Shown here: positions 17,264-26,126 of the stretch, in pieces
Position numbering within the stretch: position 1 is the first letter of the stretch
Layout: every line of letters starts with the position of its first letter
Assembly: GCF_042676025.1 (NCBI RefSeq)
Contig: NZ_JBHTJP010000032.1
Coordinates: 620,001-684,000 of the forward strand
DNA from: Salinimicrobium gaetbulicola
Lineage (GTDB): Bacteria; Bacteroidota; Bacteroidia; Flavobacteriales; Flavobacteriaceae
Reading direction: 5' to 3'
DNA length: 64,000 nucleotides
Program-made: the position numbers and the translations under genes
Notes under the pieces: generated by a model
Databases searched by the model: none
What the model was told of the DNA's origin: nothing
Seen by the model: the letters and a program-made list of their open reading frames with translations, nothing else

Positions 17264-17854
17264 ATGAAAAACATTTTTAGACTACTGTCCCTGTGTTTAC
17301 TGGCAGTTAGCCTTGCTTTTACAGCAGGAGACAAAAAGACCGTGATCATTGATGTGGCGCACGGTGGAAAGGATTCGGGTAACACCACCGAAAACGTACT
17401 GGAAAAAGAGATCGTGCTGCAAATAGCGCAAAAGATCGTGGCTTTAAATGATGATCCCAATTTGGAGATCATTCTTACCCGTAATTCAGATAAATCCCTG
17501 AGCCTTTCAGATCGCGTCAAGCTGGTCAACTCTAAGGACGCCGACCTTTTGATCTCCCTTCATTTAAACAGCGCAACCGCTTCAGAAAGGACCGGTGTGG
17601 AAATGTACATTACAGAGAATAATTCAATGAAAGAACGCTCTGCCCGCCTGGCCCAAACCATTAAAGCTTCGCTTGAAAAAGACTTTGAAGTAGCAGAGAT
17701 CAAGAAGGCCAATTTCAAGATCCTCAAAGGCACTAACTGTCCGGCGGCTCTCATAGAATTGGGTTTCCTCAGCAATCCTTCAGAAAGAGCATTTCTGCAA
17801 AGTGAAAGCGGGCAGGAGAAAATGGCAAGAGCCATCTACCATGCTTTAAAATAA
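17264..17854 (+). CDS. N-acetylmuramoyl-L-alanine amidase (Amidase_3)
   Basis: A 196-residue secreted zinc amidase that cleaves the bond between MurNAc and the first L-alanine of the stem peptide. A signal peptide (1-21) precedes the single Amidase_3 domain. Zinc and catalytic residues are visible: AHGGKDSG with His33, Glu48 in LEKEIVL, LLISLHLNS, and the catalytic glutamate in ALIELGFLSN. There is no SPOR, LysM or AMIN domain. A strong terminator follows. Confidence 0.92.
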   Translation: MKNIFRLLSLCLLAVSLAFTAGDKKTVIIDVAHGGKDSGNTTENVLEKEIVLQIAQKIVALNDDPNLEIILTRNSDKSLSLSDRVKLVNSKDADLLISLHLNSATASERTGVEMYITENNSMKERSARLAQTIKASLEKDFEVAEIKKANFKILKGTNCPAALIELGFLSNPSERAFLQSESGQEKMARAIYHALK

Positions 17855-17874
17855 ACTACCTGCATTAAATTTTT

Positions 17875-17901
17875 GAGGCGTCTGTGTGCGCCTCTTTTTT
17901 T
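17875..17901 (+). terminator. Terminator of the amidase gene
   Basis: A 6-bp GC stem (GAGGCG / CGCCTC) followed by seven T residues, 20 bp after the amidase stop codon. Confidence 0.8.
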
Positions 17902-17970
17902 GCCTGCATCTCACTCCGGCAACGGGTTTATTCGGCTCAAATTTTTCCGTAGTTTTAGGCTCTCAAAAAC

Positions 17971-18996
17971 ATGCACATGCGTAAAATTACTTTTCTGGCC
18001 CTGGGTCTCGCAGTTCTTACCGGAATTTCCTGCAGGGAGAACAAGAAGACGGCAGGCACTTCCACAATGGTATCATCAAAAGAACTTAACCCCCAAAAGC
18101 TGGATGAGCTGGGTAAACGCTACCTGGAACTGGGACGTTTCAGCGGAAGCATCCTGGTGGCCGAGAACGGAGAAGTAGTGTATCACGAATTTTTCGGCCG
18201 GGCAGATAATGAAACTCAAGAAGCGTTTTCTGATAACAGCATTTTCTCTTTAGGACCGTTCTCTGAGTTTATAAGCAACGATGCCGGTCACCAACTCATA
18301 AGTGAAGCAAAAAAGGATTCCGTGGAGGTTGAGTTAAAAAAGGCAACTGAGGCCCTTATTCAAAAAGCAGGCCTTGAACACACTTTTTTACAAACCGAAG
18401 TACCCCAAAATGCCGTTACTGGATACATACACAGTATAGGCCCCGATGGTCCAAAGACCGAGCCAGTTGCCCATGGCAAGGAATTGCAGCTTTGGACCAC
18501 TGCAAAGGATCTCCGGAGACTCATAGCCGGTGTAGCAAAAGACAGCCTTATCCAGGACGGGTATTACGAAACCGGAGGATTTAATTACGCGATAAGAAAA
18601 AAGGGAGACCTCAGCGTGATCGTTCTCAGTAATAGAAGGCATCCCGTGGCCGGCGAAATGGCCAAAAGTATCGAAAACCTTTGGCAGCGACTGCCGTACC
18701 AACTGCCTCTGGCCCGAAAGGAAATTAAGGTCTCCCCTGCCCTTTTAGAAGAATATGCCGGTGTCTATACACTTGCCCCGGGAGCGAACCTGGAGGTGTT
18801 GTCAGAAAATGATAGCCTGTTCATTTTAATGGGGCCGCAAAAAACCTATCTCAAGCCCCAGTCAGAGAACCAGTTTTACATGGATAACAGCGAGGCAGCG
18901 ATCAGGTTCGAAAAGGACAGCACGGGCAAGGTAGCCACTGCGGTGCTGCTGGACGGATTTTTAGAGGGAAGATCAATTCCCAGAAAACGGGAATAA
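17971..18996 (+). CDS. Lipoprotein with a degenerate class C beta-lactamase fold
   Basis: A 341-residue putative lipoprotein (Cys21 after VLTGIS). The start of the mature part, GRFSGSILVAENGEVVYHE, matches the opening strands of class C serine hydrolases such as the one encoded at 23758. At the place of the SxxK motif, however, it reads FSLGPFSEF (92-100), and about 100 residues between SxxK and the later helices are absent. The text resumes at KAGLEHTFL and DLRRLI and ends in a lipocalin-like tail (EYAGVYTLAPGANLEVL). It is therefore probably not catalytic. It precedes the ArsC-like gene by 10 bp. It is either a binding protein or a decaying paralogue; the frame is intact. Confidence 0.75.
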   Translation: MHMRKITFLALGLAVLTGISCRENKKTAGTSTMVSSKELNPQKLDELGKRYLELGRFSGSILVAENGEVVYHEFFGRADNETQEAFSDNSIFSLGPFSEFISNDAGHQLISEAKKDSVEVELKKATEALIQKAGLEHTFLQTEVPQNAVTGYIHSIGPDGPKTEPVAHGKELQLWTTAKDLRRLIAGVAKDSLIQDGYYETGGFNYAIRKKGDLSVIVLSNRRHPVAGEMAKSIENLWQRLPYQLPLARKEIKVSPALLEEYAGVYTLAPGANLEVLSENDSLFILMGPQKTYLKPQSENQFYMDNSEAAIRFEKDSTGKVATAVLLDGFLEGRSIPRKRE

Positions 18997-19006
18997 AATA
19001 AAGCTC

Positions 19007-19624
19007 ATGCCAGTATTTAAAGAGATATCAAATTATATTTCAGGGTTAAAGCCTGAAAACATTCCGCCGGCACGAAAAGAGGTTTTGCAGCCCCTTGTTG
19101 ATTATATTCAGAAGAAGTCAGAGAAAAATGAGGAGATCAGGCTGAATTTTATCTGCACGCATAACTCCCGCAGAAGTCACCTGTCACAGGTATGGGCCCA
19201 GGCATTGGCTCATCACTTTCAGCTGAAGAACGTGGTTTGCTATTCCGGAGGGACCGAGGCCACGGCCATTTACCCAATGACAGTGGAAACCTTAAAAAAA
19301 ACCGGTTTTCAGGTCAGGAATCTTTCCGAAGGAAAAAATCCGGTCTATGGCTTAAAATATTCAGCGAACAGCCACCCCGTCATTGGCTTTTCAAAAAAGA
19401 TAGAGGATGCCTTTAATCCTAAATCCCATTTTGCGGCGGTCATGACATGTAGTGAAGCAGACGCCGGCTGCCCGTTCGTACCGGGTGCGGAAACAAGGAT
19501 CCCCCTCACCTATGAGGATCCAAAACAGTTCGATGATTCCCCGGAACAAGCACAAAAATACCTGGAACGCGGCGAACAGATCGCAACCGAACTTTATTAT
19601 ATTTTTTCCCAAATTAAACCTTGA
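19007..19624 (+). CDS. ArsC-like low-molecular-weight phosphatase / arsenate reductase
   Basis: A 205-residue protein of the low-molecular-weight protein tyrosine phosphatase fold, the fold used by thioredoxin-type arsenate reductases. The P-loop CTHNSRR (Cys50 to Arg56) follows strand RLNFI. Later cysteines lie in VMTCSEADAGCPF. It overlaps the acr3 gene by one base (TGATG), which makes arsenate reduction followed by arsenite export the most natural reading. No ArsR repressor is nearby. Confidence 0.85.
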   Translation: MPVFKEISNYISGLKPENIPPARKEVLQPLVDYIQKKSEKNEEIRLNFICTHNSRRSHLSQVWAQALAHHFQLKNVVCYSGGTEATAIYPMTVETLKKTGFQVRNLSEGKNPVYGLKYSANSHPVIGFSKKIEDAFNPKSHFAAVMTCSEADAGCPFVPGAETRIPLTYEDPKQFDDSPEQAQKYLERGEQIATELYYIFSQIKP

Positions 19625-20685
19625 TGACACGTAACAAGAAACTAGGTTTCCTGGACAGGAATCTCACCGTGTGGATCTTTGCCGCCATGATCATTGGCGT
19701 AGGATTGGGATATGCGATCCCCTCCATTCCCGAACTCATTAATTCGTACAGCACCGGGAGCACAAACCTGCCAATCGCCATCGGCCTTATCCTGATGATG
19801 TACCCGCCCCTGGCAAAGGTGAATTATGCGCTCCTTCCCAAAGTGTTCCGAAATACCAGAATACTTTCCATTTCCCTGGTCCTTAACTGGATCATAGGTC
19901 CGGTATTGATGTTCGCGCTTGCCCTCATCTTTCTTCAGGATCATCCAGAATATATGGTGGGCTTGATCTTAATTGGTCTTGCACGCTGTATTGCCATGGT
20001 GCTGGTATGGAATGACCTGGCCGATGGCAGCAGCGAATACGGAGCCGGCCTGGTTGCCCTCAACAGCATTTTTCAGGTCTTCGCATATAGTTTTTACGCC
20101 TGGATCTTCATCACCATCCTCCCTCCTTATTTTGGTTTTGAAGGCGCGATCGTGGATATTTCAATAGAAACCATCGCCGAAAGTGTGGCGATCTACCTGG
20201 GGATCCCTTTTGCAGCAGGAATACTCAGTCGACTATTTCTTGTAAGATTGAAGGGAGAAGTTTGGTATACCAATACCTTTATTCCGACTATTTCGCCTTT
20301 AACTTTGATCGCCCTGCTGTTCACCATTGTGGTCATGTTTTCCCTCAAAGGCGAATTGATCGTAGAGATCCCTATGGACGTGCTCCTCATAGCCGTGCCG
20401 TTATTGATCTATTTCACCCTCATGTTCATCATTGGCTTTTTCTTTTCAAAGGCTATGGGAGCTGAGTATGACAAAACCGCTTCAGTGGCTTTTACCGCCG
20501 CAGGAAATAATTTTGAGCTGGCCATCGCGGTGGCGATTGGGGTGTTTGGACTTAATTCCGGCCAGGCCTTTACAGGCGTGATCGGGCCGCTGGTGGAGGT
20601 TCCGGCTTTGATCTTCCTGGTGCGGGTCTCTTTCTGGCTTAAGGATAAATACTACGGAAAGACCGAAGTTTCAGAGCACTCTTAA
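19624..20685 (+). CDS. acr3: Arsenite efflux permease Acr3
   Basis: A 353-residue arsenite exporter of the Acr3 (bile acid/arsenite) family with ten predicted membrane segments. The family-specific stretch LARCIAMVLVWNDLA holds the conserved cysteine (Cys122) needed for arsenite transport, and AAGNNFELAIAVAIG is the second signature. The start is ATG 19624, directly overlapping the arsC stop; an upstream TTG at 19621 is not needed. Confidence 0.93.
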   Translation: MTRNKKLGFLDRNLTVWIFAAMIIGVGLGYAIPSIPELINSYSTGSTNLPIAIGLILMMYPPLAKVNYALLPKVFRNTRILSISLVLNWIIGPVLMFALALIFLQDHPEYMVGLILIGLARCIAMVLVWNDLADGSSEYGAGLVALNSIFQVFAYSFYAWIFITILPPYFGFEGAIVDISIETIAESVAIYLGIPFAAGILSRLFLVRLKGEVWYTNTFIPTISPLTLIALLFTIVVMFSLKGELIVEIPMDVLLIAVPLLIYFTLMFIIGFFFSKAMGAEYDKTASVAFTAAGNNFELAIAVAIGVFGLNSGQAFTGVIGPLVEVPALIFLVRVSFWLKDKYYGKTEVSEHS

Positions 20686-20765
20686 AGATCATATTTGTTT
20701 CCTCTTTTCCGGAAGTTCTTCTGCGGAAGGCCTATCGGAAGGCAATCAAGCACCCACATAGAATA

Positions 20766-20794
20766 AAAAAAGGGATCCCGAAGGATCCCTTTTT
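20766..20794. terminator. Bidirectional terminator
   Basis: A perfect stem (AAAAGGGATCC / GGATCCCTTTT) with a CGAA loop between the convergent acr3 and TonB receptor genes. Confidence 0.82.
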
Positions 20795-20811
20795 AAGTTT
20801 ATCAGAACAGC

Positions 20812-23481
20812 TTATATCTTCACATTCAGTTTCGCATAGTAATAAGCTCCGCTTATTCCCATTTGTACCGTGTCCCAATAACCGCCACCTTCGGTCCAGT
20901 CATCCTGCTGGTCCGGATACACATTGAACAGGTTATTGCTTCCCACATTCAGTTTTAAGTTCTTGTTCAGTTTAAAACCAAGGTTCAGGTCGGTCACGAT
21001 CTTAGGATCATATGTGTCTGAAGCCGCCGCGATCTGGTTGGCAAAACTGCCATAATCTTCGGTTGGTTCGAACATCTGCCAGTCGAGTAAAGTAAGTTCG
21101 CTGAAACGGGTCAATCCCACGGCCGCGTCAAACCAGCCCAAGTCATATTTTACGTTCAGGGTTAGTTTACTTTCAGGAGCTGAAGCCAGTAAAAATGCCT
21201 GGTCACGTACCCCGAAGAAGGTCTCTTCATCAAGGTTACCATTCTTTACATCTGTGATCTCCATGTCATTGATGTTCCCGATAAAGCTCGTTGCCAGGGT
21301 ACCTTTTCCAAGGCTCATTTTATGGGTAAGCACGATATCAAGTCCCATAGTTTCAGTGTCGGCACCGTTAGCAAAGAACTGGGCTGCCTTTACATTTTCG
21401 ATCTGTGGGGCTTCAAAATTACCTGTCAAAACGATCCTGTCCTGGATGCTGATATAGTAACCATCTACTGTAGCCGTAAAGCTGCCAATATCTGCCGTGA
21501 AACCAAGAGAGGCGTTAAAAGCGGTCTCTTCCTGTAACTGACCAATCCCGAAGGATGCCGTCACCGGACTGTTATTCGGAGAAAGTTGAGTATCCAGTGC
21601 TTCCCCGCCCACGAAGTTCGTGAACTTCAGGTTGTAATAGATCTGTGCCAATGACGGTGCTCTGAAACCTGTACTTACAGAGCCTCTGAAATTGACATTG
21701 CTCCCGGCCTTAAGGCGGGCGGCCAGTTTCCCGTTAAGGGTACTTCCAAAATCACTGTAGTTCTCAAATCTCGCGGCCGCTGCAAGTAAGAAAGCATCGG
21801 TAAGTTCGATCTCACCGTCGGCATAAAGGGAAATGTTCGAACGGTTCCTGTCCACCTCGTTATCCGGGCTGTAACCAGGGAACCCCTGGGAACCTCCGGG
21901 ACGCAGTTCTCCGGTTTGAGAATCTGTTGGTTGCTCCTGGATGGAAGGATCTGTAATTACCTTTCCGTTCACGTCATAAGTAGCGTAAGAAGTTTCTTCT
22001 CCTGCAAAGATCACGAAGTTCTCAGTCCGGTATTCTGCACCAAAAGCGAGGTTCAGTCCGCTCATGATGTCGTCAAAATACCTGGAAACATCCATGTTCA
22101 GCGTGTTCTGGCTCAGGCTGTGTCCTCCCGCATCGAAGTCGGTAGGAGAAAGATTTTCCAAAGAAGCGTTCAGTGTTCCCTTGATATAATAATGGAAGTT
22201 GTTCTCTCCATAAGTATTGCTCAGGTCAAATTTCCAGTCGTTCAAAGTGGTGGTCCTGATCCCTGCGGTCACGGCATTATCTGTAATGATAGACGTGATT
22301 CGCGGAGTAAAGCCGTCAGGATAGATACTTACCACGTTTCTTTCGGTAGGATTATTCCGGGTAAAAGCAAAAGCATCGGTGTCGCGATAGTTTCGGCCAC
22401 CGAAAGCATAGAATTCAGAGTTATCTGAAAGTGGCAGCGCGATATTTCCGAAGAAATTAAAACCTTCGATCGATGCTTCTCCAAAGCCGCGTCTGAAATC
22501 GAATCCGGGACGCAGGGTCTTGTTTTTGGTAAGATATTCAGTCGTGAAATTGGCATACCCCTTCTCCCCTACGTGGAAACCGTAGTTCCCGGTAAGTTTT
22601 AAAGAGCCCCCGTCAAAATCCTTGTCTTCACCTATCTGGTTCCCATCGCGCTCGGTATCCAGGCGATTTCCGTCTGTGTTAGGAGTACCTTCCGGAAAAT
22701 CCCCCTGGGCATCGGTATTATAGAAACCGTAATTAATGTTCCCTGTAAACTCATCTGTATTATCCTTCAGCACCAGGTTGATCACCCCGGCGATAGCGTC
22801 AGACCCGTACTGGGCAGAAGCTCCGTCTCTCAGGATCTCGATCCTTTTAATGGCCGAGGCCGGGATCGCGTTCAGGTCAGTTCCTGTATTTCCGCGGCCA
22901 CGGGTCCCGAAGATATTGATAAGTGACGACTGGTGACGTCTCTTCCCGTTCACCAGAACAAGTGTCTGGTCAGGACCAAGTCCTCTCAGGGAAGCAGGAT
23001 CAATATGATCTGCCCCGTCAGATCCTGACTGTTTATTGGCATTGAAAGAAGGTGCCGCGTATTGCAGCAGTTCGTTCACCTCGATACGCCCTGTTTGTGT
23101 GGTCACCGCCTGCACATCGATCACATCAATGGCTACCGGCGTGTCTACCGGCGTACGTTTAGGACTACGGGAGCCCACCAGTTGCACCTCGTTAAGAGAA
23201 ACCCCACCGGTCATGGTCACATCTATAGTGCTGCGCCCATCCACCGGTTCCTCTATTTCCTCGAAACCAATGTAACTGAATACCAATGTTGCGTCTTCAT
23301 CCACCCGAATCGAGTAGATCCCGTCAAAATCTGTGGTCACGCCATTGGAAGTGCCTTTCTCGATCACGTTCACTCCCGGTAACGGCATTCCTTCATTGTC
23401 GACCACCTTCCCCGTGACCTCCTGGCCGTAGCCAAACAGGCTGTAAAGCCCTAGTATTGAAATAAATAAAAATCTGCTCAT
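20812..23481 (-). CDS. TonB-dependent outer-membrane receptor with CarboxypepD_reg head
   Basis: An 889-residue outer-membrane receptor. A signal peptide (1-19) is followed by a carboxypeptidase-regulatory-like domain (about 20-95, GKVVDNEGMPLPGVNV), a plug domain (about 115-225, with IEILRDGASAQYGSDAIAGVINLVLK) and a 22-strand barrel ending in aromatic YYYAKLNVKI. No SusD partner is adjacent, so it is probably not a SusC of a glycan locus but a receptor for a siderophore, vitamin, metal complex or peptide. The substrate cannot be told from sequence. Confidence 0.92.
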   Translation of the reverse strand: MSRFLFISILGLYSLFGYGQEVTGKVVDNEGMPLPGVNVIEKGTSNGVTTDFDGIYSIRVDEDATLVFSYIGFEEIEEPVDGRSTIDVTMTGGVSLNEVQLVGSRSPKRTPVDTPVAIDVIDVQAVTTQTGRIEVNELLQYAAPSFNANKQSGSDGADHIDPASLRGLGPDQTLVLVNGKRRHQSSLINIFGTRGRGNTGTDLNAIPASAIKRIEILRDGASAQYGSDAIAGVINLVLKDNTDEFTGNINYGFYNTDAQGDFPEGTPNTDGNRLDTERDGNQIGEDKDFDGGSLKLTGNYGFHVGEKGYANFTTEYLTKNKTLRPGFDFRRGFGEASIEGFNFFGNIALPLSDNSEFYAFGGRNYRDTDAFAFTRNNPTERNVVSIYPDGFTPRITSIITDNAVTAGIRTTTLNDWKFDLSNTYGENNFHYYIKGTLNASLENLSPTDFDAGGHSLSQNTLNMDVSRYFDDIMSGLNLAFGAEYRTENFVIFAGEETSYATYDVNGKVITDPSIQEQPTDSQTGELRPGGSQGFPGYSPDNEVDRNRSNISLYADGEIELTDAFLLAAAARFENYSDFGSTLNGKLAARLKAGSNVNFRGSVSTGFRAPSLAQIYYNLKFTNFVGGEALDTQLSPNNSPVTASFGIGQLQEETAFNASLGFTADIGSFTATVDGYYISIQDRIVLTGNFEAPQIENVKAAQFFANGADTETMGLDIVLTHKMSLGKGTLATSFIGNINDMEITDVKNGNLDEETFFGVRDQAFLLASAPESKLTLNVKYDLGWFDAAVGLTRFSELTLLDWQMFEPTEDYGSFANQIAAASDTYDPKIVTDLNLGFKLNKNLKLNVGSNNLFNVYPDQQDDWTEGGGYWDTVQMGISGAYYYAKLNVKI

Positions 23482-23680
23482 TCCTGAATTTTAAAAAATT
23501 AACAATCGGCAATAATAGATAAAAATTCTTTTAAGAATGTTAAAATACTCCCATTCGGTTTAAAAAATTTTCAATTTTCAGAGGCCGAAAATGAAAGGTT
23601 TATAGCCGGCGAATCTTCAGTTTCAAGAATGATCGAGCTAAGATCTGCCGGGTTAAGACGGGCTGAGCGAGACCCTTTCA

Positions 23681-23705
23681 TAAATTATCCATTGTGAATA
23701 ATTTA
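23681..23705. promoter_or_regulatory. Inverted repeat, possible operator
   Basis: TAAATTAT and ATAATTTA form an 8-bp inverted repeat with a 9-bp spacer, 53 bp before the plus-strand serine hydrolase start and in the divergent spacer with the TonB receptor. It is AT-only, so chance is quite possible. Confidence 0.25.
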
Positions 23706-23757
23706 TGTTAACTTAGACAGGCCCCGCAAAATTCGTAATCAATTAATCAATACATAT

Positions 23758-25218
23758 ATGAATACATACATCGCGTTGAGAAGATTCGCCCTTTTGATGG
23801 GAGCCTTCTTTTGTCTAACCACTCTATTCGCCCAGGGCAAAGCCCAACAGATCGAAAACCTCTTAAAAAAGTACCATGAATACGGCCTTTTCAACGGCTC
23901 GGTGCTGGTAGCCCATGAAGGCGAGGTCGTCTATGCAGACGGCCTGGGAATGGCCAATATGGAATATGATATTCCCAATGAACCCAATACCAAGCACAGG
24001 CTGGGCTCTATCACCAAACAGTTCACCGCGGCGCTCATCCTGCAACTGGTGGAACAGGGAAAACTGAAACTTCATAAACCTATCTCCACATACCTGCCAG
24101 ATTATAAAGGTCCGGCAGCCGACAAGGTGACCATCCATCATTTGCTCAACCACAGTTCGGGAATCCCCAGTTATACTTCCTTCCCCGGATTTTTCGAGGA
24201 ACACAGCCGCGATCCATATAGTCCGAAGGACTTTGTAAAGAAATTCGCCGATTCTACCCTGCAGTTCACGCCGGGCGAGAAATTCCTGTATAACAATTCG
24301 GGTTACTTCCTGTTGGGGCATATCATTGAGGAAGTTACCGGCAAGACCTATGAACAGGTATTGCAGGAGAACATCCTGGATCCTTTGAACATGAAGAACA
24401 CGGGCTATGACCACCATGCCACCATTCTCAAGAACCGCGCTTCGGGATATGAAAAGAACGGGGAAGGATATGTGAACGCGCCTTACCTGGATATGTCATT
24501 GCCTTATGCAGCGGGTTCCCTGTATTCTACGGTAGAAGACCTGTATAAATGGGACCGTGCTCTGCATAACAACGAGATCCTCAGTGAAAGCTCAAAGGAG
24601 CTCATGTTCACTCCCCAAATAACCCAGGGCACTACGCATTATGGCTACGGCTGGATGATCAATAAACTGCCCGTTGGAGAAACAAAAGACAGTGTAGATG
24701 TGATCGCCCACGGCGGCGGGATCAACGGGTTCAACACCCTCATCGCCCGCTTCCCGCAAGACGAGGACCTGGTGGTCCTGCTCAACAACACCGGGGGCAC
24801 CAAGCTCCAGGACATGGCTATGAGCATCAACAATATATTACACGATGTAGATTATGAAATGCCCAAAAGGTCGCTGGCCATGGCCGTCTTCCCGGTCTTT
24901 AGGGAACAGGGCGTCACTGCCGGGCTGGAGAAATACAAAACGCTGAAAGCCGATGAGAGCTATGCCCTCAATGAAGCTGAAATGAACCGCATTGGTTACG
25001 GCCTCCTGCAGAATGACAAGGTCAAGGAAGCCATCGAGGTCTTCAAGATCAACGTGGAAGAATTCCCGGAATCCTGGAACGTCTATGACAGCCTGGGAGA
25101 AGCTTATATGGTGGCCGGGGAAAAGGACAAGGCGGTGAAGTATTATAAAAAGTCCATTGAAATGAATCCTGATAATGAGAACGGGATCAAAATGCTGCAA
25201 CAGATGGATGCCCAGTAA
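23758..25218 (+). CDS. Class C serine hydrolase with C-terminal TPR
   Basis: A 486-residue secreted enzyme: signal peptide (1-26), class C beta-lactamase-fold domain (about 30-360) and a TPR-like helical repeat at the end (VYDSLGEAYMVAGEKDKAVKYYKKS). All three motifs are intact: SITK (84-87), YNN (178-180) and HGGG (318-321). It likely acts as a peptidase or esterase in the periplasm. Codon use is GC-richer than in most neighbours. It is divergent from the TonB receptor, so the two might share regulation. Confidence 0.9.
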   Translation: MNTYIALRRFALLMGAFFCLTTLFAQGKAQQIENLLKKYHEYGLFNGSVLVAHEGEVVYADGLGMANMEYDIPNEPNTKHRLGSITKQFTAALILQLVEQGKLKLHKPISTYLPDYKGPAADKVTIHHLLNHSSGIPSYTSFPGFFEEHSRDPYSPKDFVKKFADSTLQFTPGEKFLYNNSGYFLLGHIIEEVTGKTYEQVLQENILDPLNMKNTGYDHHATILKNRASGYEKNGEGYVNAPYLDMSLPYAAGSLYSTVEDLYKWDRALHNNEILSESSKELMFTPQITQGTTHYGYGWMINKLPVGETKDSVDVIAHGGGINGFNTLIARFPQDEDLVVLLNNTGGTKLQDMAMSINNILHDVDYEMPKRSLAMAVFPVFREQGVTAGLEKYKTLKADESYALNEAEMNRIGYGLLQNDKVKEAIEVFKINVEEFPESWNVYDSLGEAYMVAGEKDKAVKYYKKSIEMNPDNENGIKMLQQMDAQ

Positions 25219-25240
25219 AAAAAATCACGATTCTACAAAG

Positions 25241-25267
25241 AACCTTCCCGCTGCGGAAGGTTTTTTT
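25241..25267 (+). terminator. Terminator of the serine hydrolase gene
   Basis: Stem AACCTTCC / GGAAGGTT with loop CGCTGC followed by a T run, 22 bp after the stop codon. Confidence 0.82.
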
Positions 25268-25337
25268 ATGGTTTCCCGTAATTACGTTAACATAATTTTA
25301 ATAAGTTTACTGAGAAACCTCAAAAGAAAATAATTAG

Positions 25338-26012
25338 ATGGCTATTAGAAATATAATTTTTCTGTTACTTTTCACCATAGTTAGTTTTAAAGGTCAAGCT
25401 CAAATAAAACCTATTTTATTTGGGGGAATTGACTATTATAGAGATAAAGGTTTTGAAGAAAATGCCTATGTAAATTTAAATATAGGAACACAATTATTTA
25501 AATGGCATTTTATTGCCCCAGAAATCGGATATGAGCATTATTACGGTTTGGTGAATGAGAACAATGAAATGAATCCAAATGACCCAAATGCCAGGGCTCC
25601 TTCTAAATTAAAGACAAGATTTTCTACCAATTCTCTATCATTGGCGCCAAAGTTAATTTTCGGGAACAATGAAGCTGCTTTGGTTCTAATCCCACAATAC
25701 AATTTCGGAGAAATAAATGTTCGTGGGGATTTATTAAAAGATACCGGTAAACAATATGTGCTCGATGACCAGCAAAAGATTTCAGAATCTATTTCCTATT
25801 TGAGCATTGCTGCGGGGGTAGAAGGTCAATTTTTTGAGACCGAAGTTTTGCATTTTAGCCTTCTCTTAAAATATAATTTTTTGAATTCAGAGAAAACTTT
25901 GGAGAAAATTGAAATACCACAAAGCCGACTAAATTCTAACGGAGGAAGTGCAGAAGGTTTAGGTATTGGGTTTAGGGTATATTTTGATTTAATTGAATTA
26001 TTGAAACAATAA
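25338..26012 (+). CDS. Secreted protein, probable small outer-membrane barrel
   Basis: A 224-residue protein with a signal peptide (1-22, FKGQAQ). The rest shows alternating hydrophobic strands (NAYVNLNIGTQL, HFIAPEIGYEHYYG, HFSLLLKYNF, GLGIGFRVYFDLIE), the look of an 8- to 10-strand outer-membrane barrel. No family is recognised. Its base composition is clearly more AT-rich than the flanking serine hydrolase and antiporter genes, so recent transfer is possible. Confidence 0.7.
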   Translation: MAIRNIIFLLLFTIVSFKGQAQIKPILFGGIDYYRDKGFEENAYVNLNIGTQLFKWHFIAPEIGYEHYYGLVNENNEMNPNDPNARAPSKLKTRFSTNSLSLAPKLIFGNNEAALVLIPQYNFGEINVRGDLLKDTGKQYVLDDQQKISESISYLSIAAGVEGQFFETEVLHFSLLLKYNFLNSEKTLEKIEIPQSRLNSNGGSAEGLGIGFRVYFDLIELLKQ

Positions 26013-26126
26013 AGGAATTCTTCCGGTATGCCGCTCTTTTTTGGTCCCTCATTTTAACTAAATTAATTATAAGACGATCTGATTTTGGATCTGAATTATA
26101 TATACTTTTAGCACAAAATTTTTAAA

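Noticed and set aside
23863..24417. A 184-residue minus-strand frame opposite the class C serine hydrolase
   Set aside because: Antisense shadow caused by GC-rich codon use; the plus-strand motifs SITK, YNN and HGGG are all intact.
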